Counted from the first letter of the stretch, positions 19,678 through 27,841 are shown. The stretch: DNA of 36,926 bases from an uncultured Agathobacter sp. (GCA_934316545.1 CAKRDT010000022.1:1-36926), one strand, 5' to 3'. The notes: generated by a model from the sequence alone, not told the origin. Numbers and translations: made by a program.

Positions 19678-21282
19678 ATGCCTGTTAAATACGTCTTTGT
19701 CACTGGCGGTGTTGTTTCCGGTCTCGGAAAAGGAATTACCGCTGCATCTCTTGGACGTCTGCTGAAGGCTCGTGGCTATAAAGTCACTATGCAGAAGTTT
19801 GACCCATACATCAACATTGATCCCGGAACCATGAACCCGATCCAGCACGGTGAAGTATTCGTTACCGATGACGGTGCTGAAACGGATCTCGATCTTGGAC
19901 ATTACGAGAGATTTATCGATGAGAGTCTGACAAAGAACTCCAATGTAACAACCGGTAAAGTATACTGGTCTGTTTTACAGAAGGAACGCCGCGGCGATTA
20001 CGGAGGAGGAACGGTTCAGGTTATTCCACATATTACAAACGAAATCAAAAGCCGGTTCTATCGCAACTTTACCTCGGACGATATGCATATCGCCATCATC
20101 GAGGTCGGCGGCACCGTCGGAGATATCGAAAGTCAGCCTTTCTTAGAGGCGATCCGACAGTTCCAGCATGAAGTCGGACACGAGAATGCAATCCTGTGTC
20201 ACGTTACACTGATTCCATATATCCGCGCTTCAGGCGAGCTTAAGACAAAGCCTACGCAGGCAAGTGTCAAGGAGCTTCAGGGAATGGGTATCCAGCCGGA
20301 TATCATCGTATGCCGTTCGGAGCAGCCGCTCGATCAGGGACTCAAGGACAAGATTGCTTTGTTCTGTAACGTACCGAACACTCACGTACTGCAGAACCTT
20401 GATGTTGAATATCTCTATGAGGCTCCTCTTGCCATGGAGCAGGAAAATCTTGCCAAAGTCGCATGCGAGTGCTTAAAACTTGATTGTCCGGAGCCGGATC
20501 TTGCCGATTGGAAGCAGATGGTCAACGATCTTCGCCATCCGGATAAGGAGGTAAAGATTGCATTAGTCGGAAAATATACTGCATTACACGATGCTTACAT
20601 CTCCGTTGTTGAGGCATTAAAGCATGGCGGAATCCCGCTTCACACAACGATCGATATCAAGTGGGTGGATTCTGAGGAACTGAATACAGACAATGTAGAT
20701 TCTGTTCTTGGCGATGTAAACGGAATTCTCGTTCCCGGCGGATTCGGTATCCGTGGTGTAGAGGGCAAGATTCTTGCCGCCCGCTACGCAAGAGAGAACA
20801 AGATTCCGTACCTTGGACTTTGCCTTGGTATGCAGGTCGCCATCATCGAGTTTGCCCGCCACGTATGCGGCTACAACGATGCGCACAGTATCGAGCTTGA
20901 TCCGAACACCACCCATCCTGTTATCGCTTTGATGCCTGACCAGAACGGTGTGGAGGATATCGGCGGAACGTTAAGACTCGGCGCTTACCCATGTATCCTT
21001 GAGAAAGATTCCAAGGCATACAGTATGTATGGAACCGAAGAGATTTCCGAGCGTCATCGTCATCGTTACGAGGTCAACAACGATTACCGCACCGCGCTTC
21101 TTGAGCATGGTATGAAGCTTTGCGGAACTTCCCCTGACGGAAGAATCGTCGAGATGATCGAGATTCCGGAGCATCCATGGTTCATCGCCACGCAGGCGCA
21201 TCCGGAACTGAAGTCCCGTCCAAACCGTCCACATCCGCTTTTCCGTGGTTTTGTGGAAGCTGCTACAAAATGTAAGAGATAA
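19678..21282 (+). CDS. pyrG: CTP synthase
   Basis: 534 residues from ATG 19678, which has GAGGAGG upstream; an in-frame ATG 15 bases earlier lacks one. The amidoligase domain begins [23 protein letters not shown] and includes [14 protein letters not shown]. The C-terminal glutamine amidotransferase domain has the nucleophile Cys in [15 protein letters not shown] and ends with the catalytic segment [11 protein letters not shown]. It makes CTP from UTP, ATP and glutamine. It is alone on the plus strand and ends at a terminator. Confidence 0.97.
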   Translation: MPVKYVFVTGGVVSGLGKGITAASLGRLLKARGYKVTMQKFDPYINIDPGTMNPIQHGEVFVTDDGAETDLDLGHYERFIDESLTKNSNVTTGKVYWSVLQKERRGDYGGGTVQVIPHITNEIKSRFYRNFTSDDMHIAIIEVGGTVGDIESQPFLEAIRQFQHEVGHENAILCHVTLIPYIRASGELKTKPTQASVKELQGMGIQPDIIVCRSEQPLDQGLKDKIALFCNVPNTHVLQNLDVEYLYEAPLAMEQENLAKVACECLKLDCPEPDLADWKQMVNDLRHPDKEVKIALVGKYTALHDAYISVVEALKHGGIPLHTTIDIKWVDSEELNTDNVDSVLGDVNGILVPGGFGIRGVEGKILAARYARENKIPYLGLCLGMQVAIIEFARHVCGYNDAHSIELDPNTTHPVIALMPDQNGVEDIGGTLRLGAYPCILEKDSKAYSMYGTEEISERHRHRYEVNNDYRTALLEHGMKLCGTSPDGRIVEMIEIPEHPWFIATQAHPELKSRPNRPHPLFRGFVEAATKCKR

Positions 21283-21298
21283 TTCATTTAAAATATTT

Positions 21299-21326
21299 GC
21301 CCTCGGATTTATTTCCGGGGGCTTTA
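21299..21326 (+). terminator. Terminator of pyrG
   Basis: Stem GCCCTCGGA/TCCGGGGGC (9 pairs, one T-G wobble) with a 6-nt loop and followed by TTTATTTAT, 16 nt after the pyrG stop codon. Confidence 0.8.
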
Positions 21327-21398
21327 TTTATGCGAAAGTCCGTGTCTGTGCGAAGCCCTGACAGCCGCATGCTGACCGGCAATGTTCAAAAGACTTGA

Positions 21399-21545
21399 GT
21401 TACTGTTCACACCTAACGGTGTTACCAGCAACGATTACAGCCCATTTAAAATGCCTCTACGAGGCAGGGGCTGTAATCACTCAATAATTAATACTATGGC
21501 GCATAGCTTGACAGCGTGGTGTCAAGCTTGCGTCTGAACAGTAAC
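21399..21545 (+). repeat. 147-nt cloverleaf-like inverted-repeat element
   Basis: An outer perfect 11-bp stem, GTTACTGTTCA (21399-21409) with TGAACAGTAAC (21535-21545), encloses three hairpins. They are CACC-taac-GGTG (21410-21421); an 11-bp stem GATTACAGCCC/GGGCTGTAATC (21433-21478) with an inner TGCCTC/GAGGCA stem; and AGCTTGACA/TGTCAAGCT with loop GCGTGG (21505-21528). With a small bulge the outer stem extends by about five pairs. No protein is encoded. It may be a structured RNA or a short non-autonomous mobile repeat; its position between a terminator and a promoter suits either. Confidence 0.75.
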
Positions 21546-21584
21546 AAGACTCGAACCGCTCACGCATTTTCAGGTATTCCTGCC

Positions 21585-21613
21585 TTGTCAATCAAATGAC
21601 CGTTTATTATAAT
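21585..21613 (+). promoter_or_regulatory. Promoter of the WYL regulator gene
   Basis: -35 TTGTCA (21585-21590) and -10 TATAAT (21608-21613) are 17 nt apart. A second copy of ATTATAATCAG-like sequence occurs at 21640-21650, just before the ribosome site, and GATG/CATC flank its left side. The repeated block could be an operator for self-control (inference). Confidence 0.7.
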
Positions 21614-21663
21614 GAATGTAATCAGATGGAATAGCATCCATTATAATCAGAGGAGAAAGTGAT

Positions 21664-22647
21664 ATGCCCAAATCAACGAATCAGAAGCAAAAGATGTTGC
21701 TTATTCTTGATTATTTACAAAAGCACACCGACGAGACGCATGATGCGACAACACCACAGTTGATCGACTATCTTGCCGCCAACGGAATCAAAGCGGAGCG
21801 CAAGAGCATCTACAACGATATTCAAACGCTGATTGATTTCGGATACGATATCGTGCGCGGTCCCGGCCCTCATGACGGCTACCAGCTTCTCTCCCGCGAC
21901 TTTGAACTTGCGGAAGTCAAGCTTCTCGTCGATCTGGTGCAGTCTTCCAAGTTTATCACAACGAAGAAGTCGCGAGAACTGATCGGCAAGCTTCAGCATC
22001 TCGTCAGCGAAAACGATGCCAGAAAACTGCAGCGTCAGGTTGTCGTCACAGACCGAAACAAGGCACTCAACGAGAACATCTACTACAGTGTCGATGTCAT
22101 CTATGCCGCGATCGCCGACAACAGGCAGATCCGCTTTCAATACTTCGACTGGGATGTCAAAAAGCAGATGGTTCCGCGCAAGGACGGCGCAGTCTACGAG
22201 ATCAGCCCGTGGCTTCTCACCTGGGACGACGAGAACTACTATCTTGTCGCGTATGACAGTGCCGCAGCCTGTATGAAGCACTACCGCGTGGACAAGATGC
22301 TGCACATTGAATTATCGGAAAGTCCCCGCGAAGGGCGCGATGTGTATGAGCAGATCGATGTGGCAGCGTACTCGAAAAAGACGTTCGGCATGTTTGCCGG
22401 CGAGGAGGAAACGATCCAGCTTCTGTGCGACAACGCCTTGATCGGTGTCATTGTCGACCGTTTCGGAAGCGATGTTGCGCTTCGTCCCTACGATGATACG
22501 CACGCTTTGGCCCGCATGAATATCGCGGTCAGCCCGCAGTTTTTCGGGTGGCTTGCCGGCCTCTCCGGACGCGTGACCATCTACGCGCCGCAAAGCCTTG
22601 CGGTCTCTTACAAGGACTACCTGCAGCGTCTTCTCGATGATTGCTAG
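21664..22647 (+). CDS. WYL-domain transcriptional regulator
   Basis: 327 residues. The N-terminal winged helix-turn-helix (about 8-75) includes TPQLIDYLAANGIKAERKSIYNDIQTLIDFGYDI. The WYL domain (about 140-215) includes RQIRFQYFDWD, ISPWLLTWDDENYYLVAY and KHYRVDKML. The C-terminal WCX part ends in VTIYAPQSL...YLQRLL. WYL proteins are often regulators that bind a ligand through the WYL fold; some control phage defence or DNA-damage genes. It has its own promoter and GGAG ribosome site. The hairpin array and two small genes follow on the same strand. Its target genes are unknown; no defence genes are nearby. Confidence 0.92.
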   Translation: MPKSTNQKQKMLLILDYLQKHTDETHDATTPQLIDYLAANGIKAERKSIYNDIQTLIDFGYDIVRGPGPHDGYQLLSRDFELAEVKLLVDLVQSSKFITTKKSRELIGKLQHLVSENDARKLQRQVVVTDRNKALNENIYYSVDVIYAAIADNRQIRFQYFDWDVKKQMVPRKDGAVYEISPWLLTWDDENYYLVAYDSAAACMKHYRVDKMLHIELSESPREGRDVYEQIDVAAYSKKTFGMFAGEEETIQLLCDNALIGVIVDRFGSDVALRPYDDTHALARMNIAVSPQFFGWLAGLSGRVTIYAPQSLAVSYKDYLQRLLDDC

Positions 22648-22827
22648 ATGGATGATTTCTTTCTCTTTTTTGAGGGAGAATTTGAGGCAATCGCCTCGTA
22701 GTTATTTAAATCCAGATTGAGGGGCTGCATTTTTCTATACAAATTTTTAACTAATAATCTCAAACAATTGAAATGTTGAAGTATCCGGCGAGCAAAGATC
22801 TATAACATTCGCTTGCAAGAGAAAAAT
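22648..22827 (+). other. Gap between WYL gene and hairpin array
   Basis: No gene is visible. A small hairpin GAGGC-aatc-GCCTC (22684-22697) may end WYL transcription, though its T-run is weak. A possible weak promoter, TTGAAG (22776-22781) and TATAAC (22801-22806), has a long 19-nt spacing. It would start transcription about 15 nt before the first array hairpin. Confidence 0.35.
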
Positions 22828-23118
22828 GGGTATATGCCGAAAAAAATTTGCGATATACCCAAAACTTAAAGCTTAAAAGGGTACACAAGGAAGAAAAACC
22901 TTTTCCATACCCTAAACCCAAAGCTTAAAAGGGTACACAAGGAAGAAAAACCTTTTCCATACCCTAAACTCAAAGCTTAAAAGGGTACACAAGGAGAAAA
23001 AACTTCTCCATACCCTAAATCGAAGTTAAAAAAGGGTATATAGTCGAAAAGTCTTTACACTATACCCAAAACGCCAGTTTTAAAAGGGTATATGGAAAGA
23101 AAAAATAGTTATATACCC
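22828..23118 (+). ncRNA. Array of six regularly spaced hairpins (candidate structured RNA or 5' leader)
   Basis: Six hairpins of 33-34 nt lie at 22828-22860, 22879-22912, 22931-22964, 22983-23015, 23034-23067 and 23086-23118. Each starts GGGTA and ends TACCC, and each pair is separated by exactly 18 nt of A-rich sequence (often with AAAGCTTAAAA). Start-to-start distance is 51 or 52 nt throughout. Units 1, 5 and 6 have long GGGTATA/TATACCC stems; units 2-4 have GGGTA/TACCC plus an inner stem. Units 3 and 4 differ by a paired change (GGAA/TTCC to GGAG/CTCC). Loops and spacers are A-rich on the plus strand, suggesting a plus-strand RNA. The last hairpin ends 40 nt before the DUF4250 start codon. 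Function unknown. Confidence 0.8.
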
Positions 23119-23158
23119 TCTAAGAGGAATTCCATAAAAATATAAAAGGAGGAAAAAC

Positions 23159-23335
23159 ATGAATTTACCAAAAGATCCGGTGATGCTGCTGTCCGTCGTA
23201 AATACGCAATTGCGCGACCATTATGCGACGCTCGCAGAGATGGCTGCTGCATATATGGTGGATGCAGACGAAATCATTGCAAAACTTGATGCGATCAATT
23301 ATCATTATGACGAGAAACAAAATCAGTTTATCTAA
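23159..23335 (+). CDS. DUF4250 family small protein
   Basis: 58 residues, starting MNLPKDPVMLLSVVNTQLRD, the hallmark of DUF4250. The rest is predicted helical (LAEMAAAYMVDADEIIAKLD) and ends YDEKQNQFI. It has no membrane segment or cysteine. The LAEMAAAYMVDADEII part resembles a small helix-turn-helix, but DNA binding is not shown. A strong AAAGGAGG lies seven bases before the ATG. It sits 40 nt after the hairpin array, so the array could be its leader. The function of the family is not known to me. Confidence 0.85.
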   Translation: MNLPKDPVMLLSVVNTQLRDHYATLAEMAAAYMVDADEIIAKLDAINYHYDEKQNQFI

Positions 23336-23409
23336 AGGGTGAACATCATCGTTGTTGAGCACATAATGGTGTAAACCGTAACAAATGATCATAGAAAGGA
23401 AGTACACAC

Positions 23410-23586
23410 ATGACTACCAGTTGTGACTTTTGCGCATACAATGAGTATGATGAGGATGACGAAGCGTACTACTGCTCCGTCAATATGGACGAGGACGATA
23501 TGGCGCGCTTTATGCAGAGCAGTTACCGCGAGTGTCCGTATTACCGCTCCGGAGATGAATATAAGGTCGTTCGCCACCAGATGTAA
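23410..23586 (+). CDS. Small Cys-containing acidic protein (DUF6472-like)
   Basis: 58 residues. Four cysteines (CDFC near residue 5, YYCSVN near 22 and ECPYY near 42) surround a very acidic middle (EYDEDDEAYY, NMDEDDMARF), ending DEYKVVRHQM. The Cys pattern suggests a small metal-binding fold. I recognise it as the small Lachnospiraceae protein family I recall as DUF6472; the number is from memory. AAAGGAAG precedes the ATG. It lies 74 nt after the DUF4250 gene on the same strand and is followed by a terminator, so the two are probably transcribed together. Function unknown. Confidence 0.8.
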   Translation: MTTSCDFCAYNEYDEDDEAYYCSVNMDEDDMARFMQSSYRECPYYRSGDEYKVVRHQM

Positions 23587-23678
23587 AGGAAGCCCCAGGG
23601 AGCACCTTACATTTGCAAAAGCGATTTCATCGATTCGTCATTTAAATTAAAATCAATTTTAAAAAATACGCAGTAAGA

Positions 23679-23708
23679 AAAAGGAGAATCAAACCTGATT
23701 CTCCTTTT
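23679..23708. terminator. Bidirectional terminator between DUF6472-like and anti-sigma genes
   Basis: Perfect 12-bp stem AAAAGGAGAATC/GATTCTCCTTTT with loop AAACCT. It separates the plus-strand small genes from the convergent sigma/anti-sigma operon and has A/T runs suited to both directions. Confidence 0.88.
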
Positions 23709-23714
23709 GTGTTA

Positions 23715-24638
23715 TTATTTCTTTCTCAAATGCAACACAATTCCAATGATAACAAAGGTAAGTCCGATCAAAACAGCCCCAACTTCCATCTGCATATGAA
23801 GGTCGCGATCCATCAGCTGCACCCATCCCATCTGATTTCCGATGCCAAGACTGACTCCACAGACAGCAATCAAAATTCCGGCTTTTGCGAATCCGTTGCA
23901 AGGCAGATAGCGGATTGCAAGGAATATCAGCCAGGCTGCCGCCACATAAAAGCTTGATACCACAAGCAGATCGTGAATAGCATTCGGATAATCGATACAA
24001 AATGCAAAGATCATCAGATAAAACCAGACCGTGTCCCAGATCATGCACAAAAGTCCTTTGTGATTCTGAAACGTTTCCGGCAAATCCGCCTGATAAGCCA
24101 CGATTGGAAACAGCGGCAATGACAGTCCGAATACCGTCGAGAAAGCGATCTCCGCGAACCGCAAAATGCCTCCGTTATCAAAGAACATTTCCGTAAAGAA
24201 AATAACCAAAAGCAATGCGATCGTCGAGAAAATGATCGTCTTTGAAAGTTTCTTTTTTGTAGATGTAAGCGGCACAACGGTAAGTCCTGCCACAAGAAGC
24301 ATGGAGGCGATCAACACCGCATCGGTCTTCAAATCAGAATATCCCGGCAGCGTCAGCATCAGCACGATGATCACCGGCAGGATCAGAATACCTGCTATAA
24401 CGATTCCGGTCTTGAATGCAATGGAGCGCTCCTTTTTCTCATGCCTTTTTAAGATGTCATGCGTTTCGGACAACAGATCGGCTTCGATCTTATCGTCGTC
24501 CATCTCCGCAAGCACTCTTGTGCACGCAGCACAATCTTTTAAATGTTCCTCGACCATCGCAGAACTCGCGGCGCTGCATACATGATCATGATACAGAGGC
24601 AGTATATCCTGAATAATTTCACACGAAACGTTTTTCAT
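23715..24638 (-). CDS. Membrane-bound anti-sigma factor with zinc-finger domain
   Basis: 307 residues from the ATG at 24638. The open frame continues upstream inside the sigma gene, but the ATG one base past the sigma stop codon is the natural start. The N-terminus is a zf-HC2 anti-sigma zinc finger: CEIIQDILPLYHDHVCS then EEHLKDCAAC (HxxxCxxC). A basic segment (KRHEKKER) leads to about seven or eight hydrophobic helices. This is the standard arrangement for a membrane protein that holds an ECF sigma factor until a signal arrives. The nature of the signal is not visible. It is translationally coupled to the sigma gene. Confidence 0.88.
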   Translation of the reverse strand: MKNVSCEIIQDILPLYHDHVCSAASSAMVEEHLKDCAACTRVLAEMDDDKIEADLLSETHDILKRHEKKERSIAFKTGIVIAGILILPVIIVLMLTLPGYSDLKTDAVLIASMLLVAGLTVVPLTSTKKKLSKTIIFSTIALLLVIFFTEMFFDNGGILRFAEIAFSTVFGLSLPLFPIVAYQADLPETFQNHKGLLCMIWDTVWFYLMIFAFCIDYPNAIHDLLVVSSFYVAAAWLIFLAIRYLPCNGFAKAGILIAVCGVSLGIGNQMGWVQLMDRDLHMQMEVGAVLIGLTFVIIGIVLHLRKK

Positions 24639-24639
24639 A

Positions 24640-25116
24640 TTAATCCATCCTTTCCTTAATTTTGAGTTTGGCACGGTGGTAAGTGACCCTTGCCCAACTC
24701 TCGGTACGTCCGAAGATCTCTGCGATCTCCGCAAATGACAACTCGCCAAACACCCGAAGTTCAAATACTTCTTTGTATGGTTCCTCGAGTTCATGCAACA
24801 GCTTATGTATCGCAAAAGAAGATTCTTTTGTTATAAAATCGTCCTCGACATGAGTGTAATCACTGAAAATTTCGATGTCATCGGACGCATCGGAAATCCT
24901 TTTGCTTTTACGGAAATGATCGTTACAGAGATTCCTGGCGATCGAACATAGCCATGTGTATTCCGCAGCTTCTTTCTTAAAGTCCGACTTGGCAGTCATC
25001 GCTTTAAAAAAGGTACTCTGTGTGATTTCTTCCGCAAGTCCCGGGTCTTTTACGATATTCATCACAAACGAGTATACCTGCATAAAATAGGTATGGTATA
25101 TTTTTTCGGCATTCAT
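24640..25116 (-). CDS. ECF-type RNA polymerase sigma factor
   Basis: 158 residues from ATG 25116. A GTG two codons upstream (25122) is in frame, but GGAGG is then only three bases away; nine bases to the ATG is better. Sigma-70 region 2 covers about 10-75 (YSFVMNIVKDPGLAEEITQSTFFKA, WLCSIARNLCNDHFRK). Region 4 covers about 105-155 (YKEVFELRVFGELSFAEIAEIFGRTESWARVTYHRAKLKI). It directs polymerase to stress or envelope genes. An ECF-type promoter lies directly upstream, pointing to self-activation, and the anti-sigma gene follows at once. Confidence 0.93.
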   Translation of the reverse strand: MNAEKIYHTYFMQVYSFVMNIVKDPGLAEEITQSTFFKAMTAKSDFKKEAAEYTWLCSIARNLCNDHFRKSKRISDASDDIEIFSDYTHVEDDFITKESSFAIHKLLHELEEPYKEVFELRVFGELSFAEIAEIFGRTESWARVTYHRAKLKIKERMD

Positions 25117-25149
25117 GGTCACTCACCTCCTTTCCGATTTCATAAGTTA

Positions 25150-25175
25150 GACGGAGAAATATCCGATTCGTTACA
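25150..25175 (-). promoter_or_regulatory. ECF-type autoregulatory promoter
   Basis: On the minus strand TGTAAC (25170-25175) and CGTC (25150-25153) are 16 nt apart. This is the pattern of Firmicutes ECF promoters such as those of B. subtilis SigX, SigM and SigW (TGwAAC, then CGTC or CGTA). It lies about 34 nt upstream of the sigma start codon. The rest of the gap (25176-25362) shows no gene or clear element. Confidence 0.7.
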
Positions 25176-25362
25176 AACTTTTTTATTTTCTATATTTTAG
25201 CATATAATAATCCATATCGTGTAAAAAACCTAACAACCGTGGTTCATTCACTCCCACCCTTTTCATAAACCATCGCCACAATGGCTTTAAAGACTCTGGT
25301 GAGTAATCAAATACAACATCCCTCTATATATTTTCCCTTTTTGTTGTTTTATATAAACGCAT

Positions 25363-25402
25363 AAAAAGAACCCAGGAAGTCTATCACAAACTTCCCGGGT
25401 TC
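25363..25402 (-). terminator. Terminator of the cytidylate-kinase-like gene
   Basis: In minus-strand RNA GAACCCGGGAAGU pairs with ACUUCCUGGGUUC (13 pairs, one G-U) around a 9-nt loop, followed by five U. It lies 28 nt after the stop codon. Confidence 0.88.
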
Positions 25403-25429
25403 CCAGTTTGAATTCATCAATTTTAAAAA

Positions 25430-26395
25430 TTACTGCTGAACTTCTTTCTTTGTATGATGCTTTGCCTGACGGTTGATCAGACGCTCAATCAGTTCTACCG
25501 ATTCCTCGATACCGTAGCAGGCGCTGTTGATACACAGATCATAGTTGATCGCATCTCCCCAATGCTTTCCGGTATAAGAATGATAGTAATTCTGATGCTT
25601 ATGATCCATCTTACGGATCATGGAGATCGCCTGCTTGATGTCCATATTCTTGACTTCCATCATACGGCTTACACGCTGCGCAAACGGAGCGGTAATAAAG
25701 ATACTGATGTGCGGAATGTGCTGTCCGGTCAGTACGACATCGGCGCAGCGTCCGATCACGATCATATCTTCTTTCTTGGCAAGCTCACAGATGAGATCAC
25801 TCTGTTCAAAGAACAAAGCATCCTGCTTGGACAGACCGTGATAGCGGCTGAAAGAACTCGTCTTCTCGATATCCGCACCGAATTTCTTCTCATCTCTACG
25901 TGTGATGATCTGGTTTAATACCGCTTCATCATAGTAGTTGATGTGCAGGGATTCGGATAAGGCGAATCCGATGTCGGTTCCCGCACTACCGCTGGAACGG
26001 CTGATACAGATAACCAGATGATCCTCATCCGAGAACTTCTTACTTAAGATGGAAGAGTTCATATCCGCCAGATCCTGATCGACGATATCGACCGAACCGA
26101 AGCTCTCCGGGATCGCCATAATCTCTTCATAGATCTCATTGTACTCCACCATCATCTCGTGGCGAAGGTCTTTATCTCGAATCGTTCTTGCCATATTACC
26201 GATTAAGGCAAACTCACTACGAAGGATGTGTCCCTGAGGATTTCTCTCGATCAAAAAAGCAAGATCCTCAATAGTACGCTTACGGTTACCGGAAAGCGTA
26301 CGTCCCAGTTCCGAACCGGAAGACTTATATACTTTAGCATCCAGTTCGTAGATTCTGGTAGCTAACTGCAGACTTTTTTCATGATCAATTTTCAT
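25430..26395 (-). CDS. Cytidylate-kinase-like family protein with N-terminal helical extension
   Basis: 321 residues. The C-terminal two thirds (about 125-310) fits the cytidylate-kinase-like family: VICISRSSGSAGTDIGFALSESL as the phosphate-binding loop, YYDEAVLNQI, the central VIGRCADVVL, and a later Arg-rich lid-like part (APFAQRVSRMM...RKMDHKHQNYY). The first 120 residues are predicted helical and have no recognised domain. These proteins are common in Clostridia; a role as a true CMP kinase is not established. The gene starts 13 nt after the antiporter stop codon, so the two form one transcript. Confidence 0.85.
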   Translation of the reverse strand: MKIDHEKSLQLATRIYELDAKVYKSSGSELGRTLSGNRKRTIEDLAFLIERNPQGHILRSEFALIGNMARTIRDKDLRHEMMVEYNEIYEEIMAIPESFGSVDIVDQDLADMNSSILSKKFSDEDHLVICISRSSGSAGTDIGFALSESLHINYYDEAVLNQIITRRDEKKFGADIEKTSSFSRYHGLSKQDALFFEQSDLICELAKKEDMIVIGRCADVVLTGQHIPHISIFITAPFAQRVSRMMEVKNMDIKQAISMIRKMDHKHQNYYHSYTGKHWGDAINYDLCINSACYGIEESVELIERLINRQAKHHTKKEVQQ

Positions 26396-26408
26396 AGTCT
26401 TCTACCTC

Positions 26409-27758
26409 CTACAAAAAGAATACCAATGTGTCAATAATAAACAACGGAATGAGGAACTTCAGCGAGCAAAGCATGTAGCCGAAGAATGACGGCATCTTGA
26501 TACCGTTCTCATCCGAAATGGATTTTACCATAAAGTTCGGCGCATTTCCAATATAGGTATTTGCACCCATAAATACCGCACCACAGGAGATTGCCATCAG
26601 CATCTTGACCGCGATCGTTCCAACGGTTGTAGCGATGCCGCTTGTTGCTCCGAGTGTTCCTGCTGTTGTCAGGAATACCAGATAGGTCGGTGTATTGTCG
26701 AGGAAACTTGACAGTGCGCCAGTTGCCCAGAACATCTCAAGCGGATTGGTAAGTCCGAGTTCTGCACCTTTTGCCTTTAAAATCATAAGCGCCGGCTGCA
26801 TCGTAATAAAGATACCGATGAACAATACCGCAACTTCTTCAATTGCGCCCCACGTAAAATGGTTCTTGGTTCTGACTTCCGACTTCGTTGTCTTAAAGGA
26901 CAGAAGCGCGGACAGCAAAATAATTGCAATCTCGATCAGTGACGGATAGCTCAACTGAACCTCTCCAAAAATATGGATTCCGAGTACATTTCCCGAAGCA
27001 TCCTGAAATGCCGGAAGCGTCGGAAGCGTGCCGCTTAAGATAACAGCAGCGACAATCATTACCATGAAAATAATATTGTGAAGACCATTGACTTTGAACT
27101 CGGTCTTAGGTTTTGAGATATCCGGTCTCATACCTATCGCAATATCTCTTCTGTAGGCTCTGCGGTCCAGAAAATAAAATACGGTAAGCATAATTACCAT
27201 ATTAAAAATCAAGATCGGGAACAGATGCATGCTCCAGAAGAACGGAACGCCTCGCATAAATCCCATTAAAAGCGGAGGATCACCGATCGGTGTCAGGCAG
27301 CCTCCCATATTAGAAATAAGGAAGATGAAGAACACCATAATGTGACTCTTGTTCTTTCTCCACGAGTTCATCTTGATCATCGGACGAACAAGAAGCATAC
27401 TTGCTCCGGTTGTACCGATACAACTGGAAAGTAACGTACCGATTGCCAGAAGACCGGTGTTCATTCTCGGCGATCCGACAAAATCTCCTTCCAGATTAAT
27501 GTTGCCGGATACACAAAAGAGTCCAAACAACAATACGATAAATGTCAAATAATCATTAACAATGCAATCAAGCACTGTCTCCGCAGCATTTCCTGCTCCA
27601 TATTTCACTGCAAACGGAATGATAAAAAGCAGCGACCATGCAATAACCGCCCATGGACGATTTTTCTCCCACCATTCACCTTTTACAAGCGGAAGAATAG
27701 CAATACAAAGCAGCAGGCCTGCAAACGGAATACATAGCCAAAGTGGTATATTTCCCAT
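26409..27758 (-). CDS. Sodium:proton antiporter-like protein (ion transporter superfamily)
   Basis: 449 residues from ATG 27758, with AGGAGG eight bases upstream; an upstream TTG in frame is less likely. About 11 or 12 hydrophobic segments are present. Motifs SNMGGCLTPIGDPPLLMGF and SSFLDNTPTYLVFLT are typical of the CitMHS/NhaD/ArsB-like ion transporter superfamily, where paired re-entrant loops bind ion and substrate. In related Clostridia such proteins are annotated as sodium:proton antiporters. The substrate cannot be decided from sequence. A Rex-like palindrome lies 66 nt upstream. Confidence 0.85.
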   Translation of the reverse strand: MGNIPLWLCIPFAGLLLCIAILPLVKGEWWEKNRPWAVIAWSLLFIIPFAVKYGAGNAAETVLDCIVNDYLTFIVLLFGLFCVSGNINLEGDFVGSPRMNTGLLAIGTLLSSCIGTTGASMLLVRPMIKMNSWRKNKSHIMVFFIFLISNMGGCLTPIGDPPLLMGFMRGVPFFWSMHLFPILIFNMVIMLTVFYFLDRRAYRRDIAIGMRPDISKPKTEFKVNGLHNIIFMVMIVAAVILSGTLPTLPAFQDASGNVLGIHIFGEVQLSYPSLIEIAIILLSALLSFKTTKSEVRTKNHFTWGAIEEVAVLFIGIFITMQPALMILKAKGAELGLTNPLEMFWATGALSSFLDNTPTYLVFLTTAGTLGATSGIATTVGTIAVKMLMAISCGAVFMGANTYIGNAPNFMVKSISDENGIKMPSFFGYMLCSLKFLIPLFIIDTLVFFL

Positions 27759-27823
27759 GACCATTACCTCCTTCAAATCTCTGTCTATTTTACACCCCCG
27801 ATTTTTAAAATGAAATCGTCTAA

Positions 27824-27841
27824 TTGTTAGAATTTTAACAA
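27824..27841. promoter_or_regulatory. Candidate Rex operator upstream of the antiporter gene
   Basis: TTGTTAG-AATT-TTAACAA matches the clostridial Rex consensus TTGTTAA-N4-TTAACAA at 13 of 14 fixed positions. It sits 66 nt before the antiporter start codon, where a promoter would be expected. Rex senses the NADH/NAD ratio. The assignment rests on pattern only. Confidence 0.45.

Noticed and set aside
21664..22647. WYL protein as part of a phage-defence island
   Set aside because: WYL regulators are common in such islands, but no nuclease, protease, restriction or cas gene is nearby.
22828..23118. CRISPR array
   Set aside because: The repeats are imperfect hairpins of varying sequence and the 18-nt spacers are similar to each other and too short. 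No cas genes are present.
24639..24815. 59-codon upstream extension of the anti-sigma gene
   Set aside because: The extension overlaps the sigma factor coding region in another frame; the ATG at 24638 gives the correct zinc-finger N-terminus.
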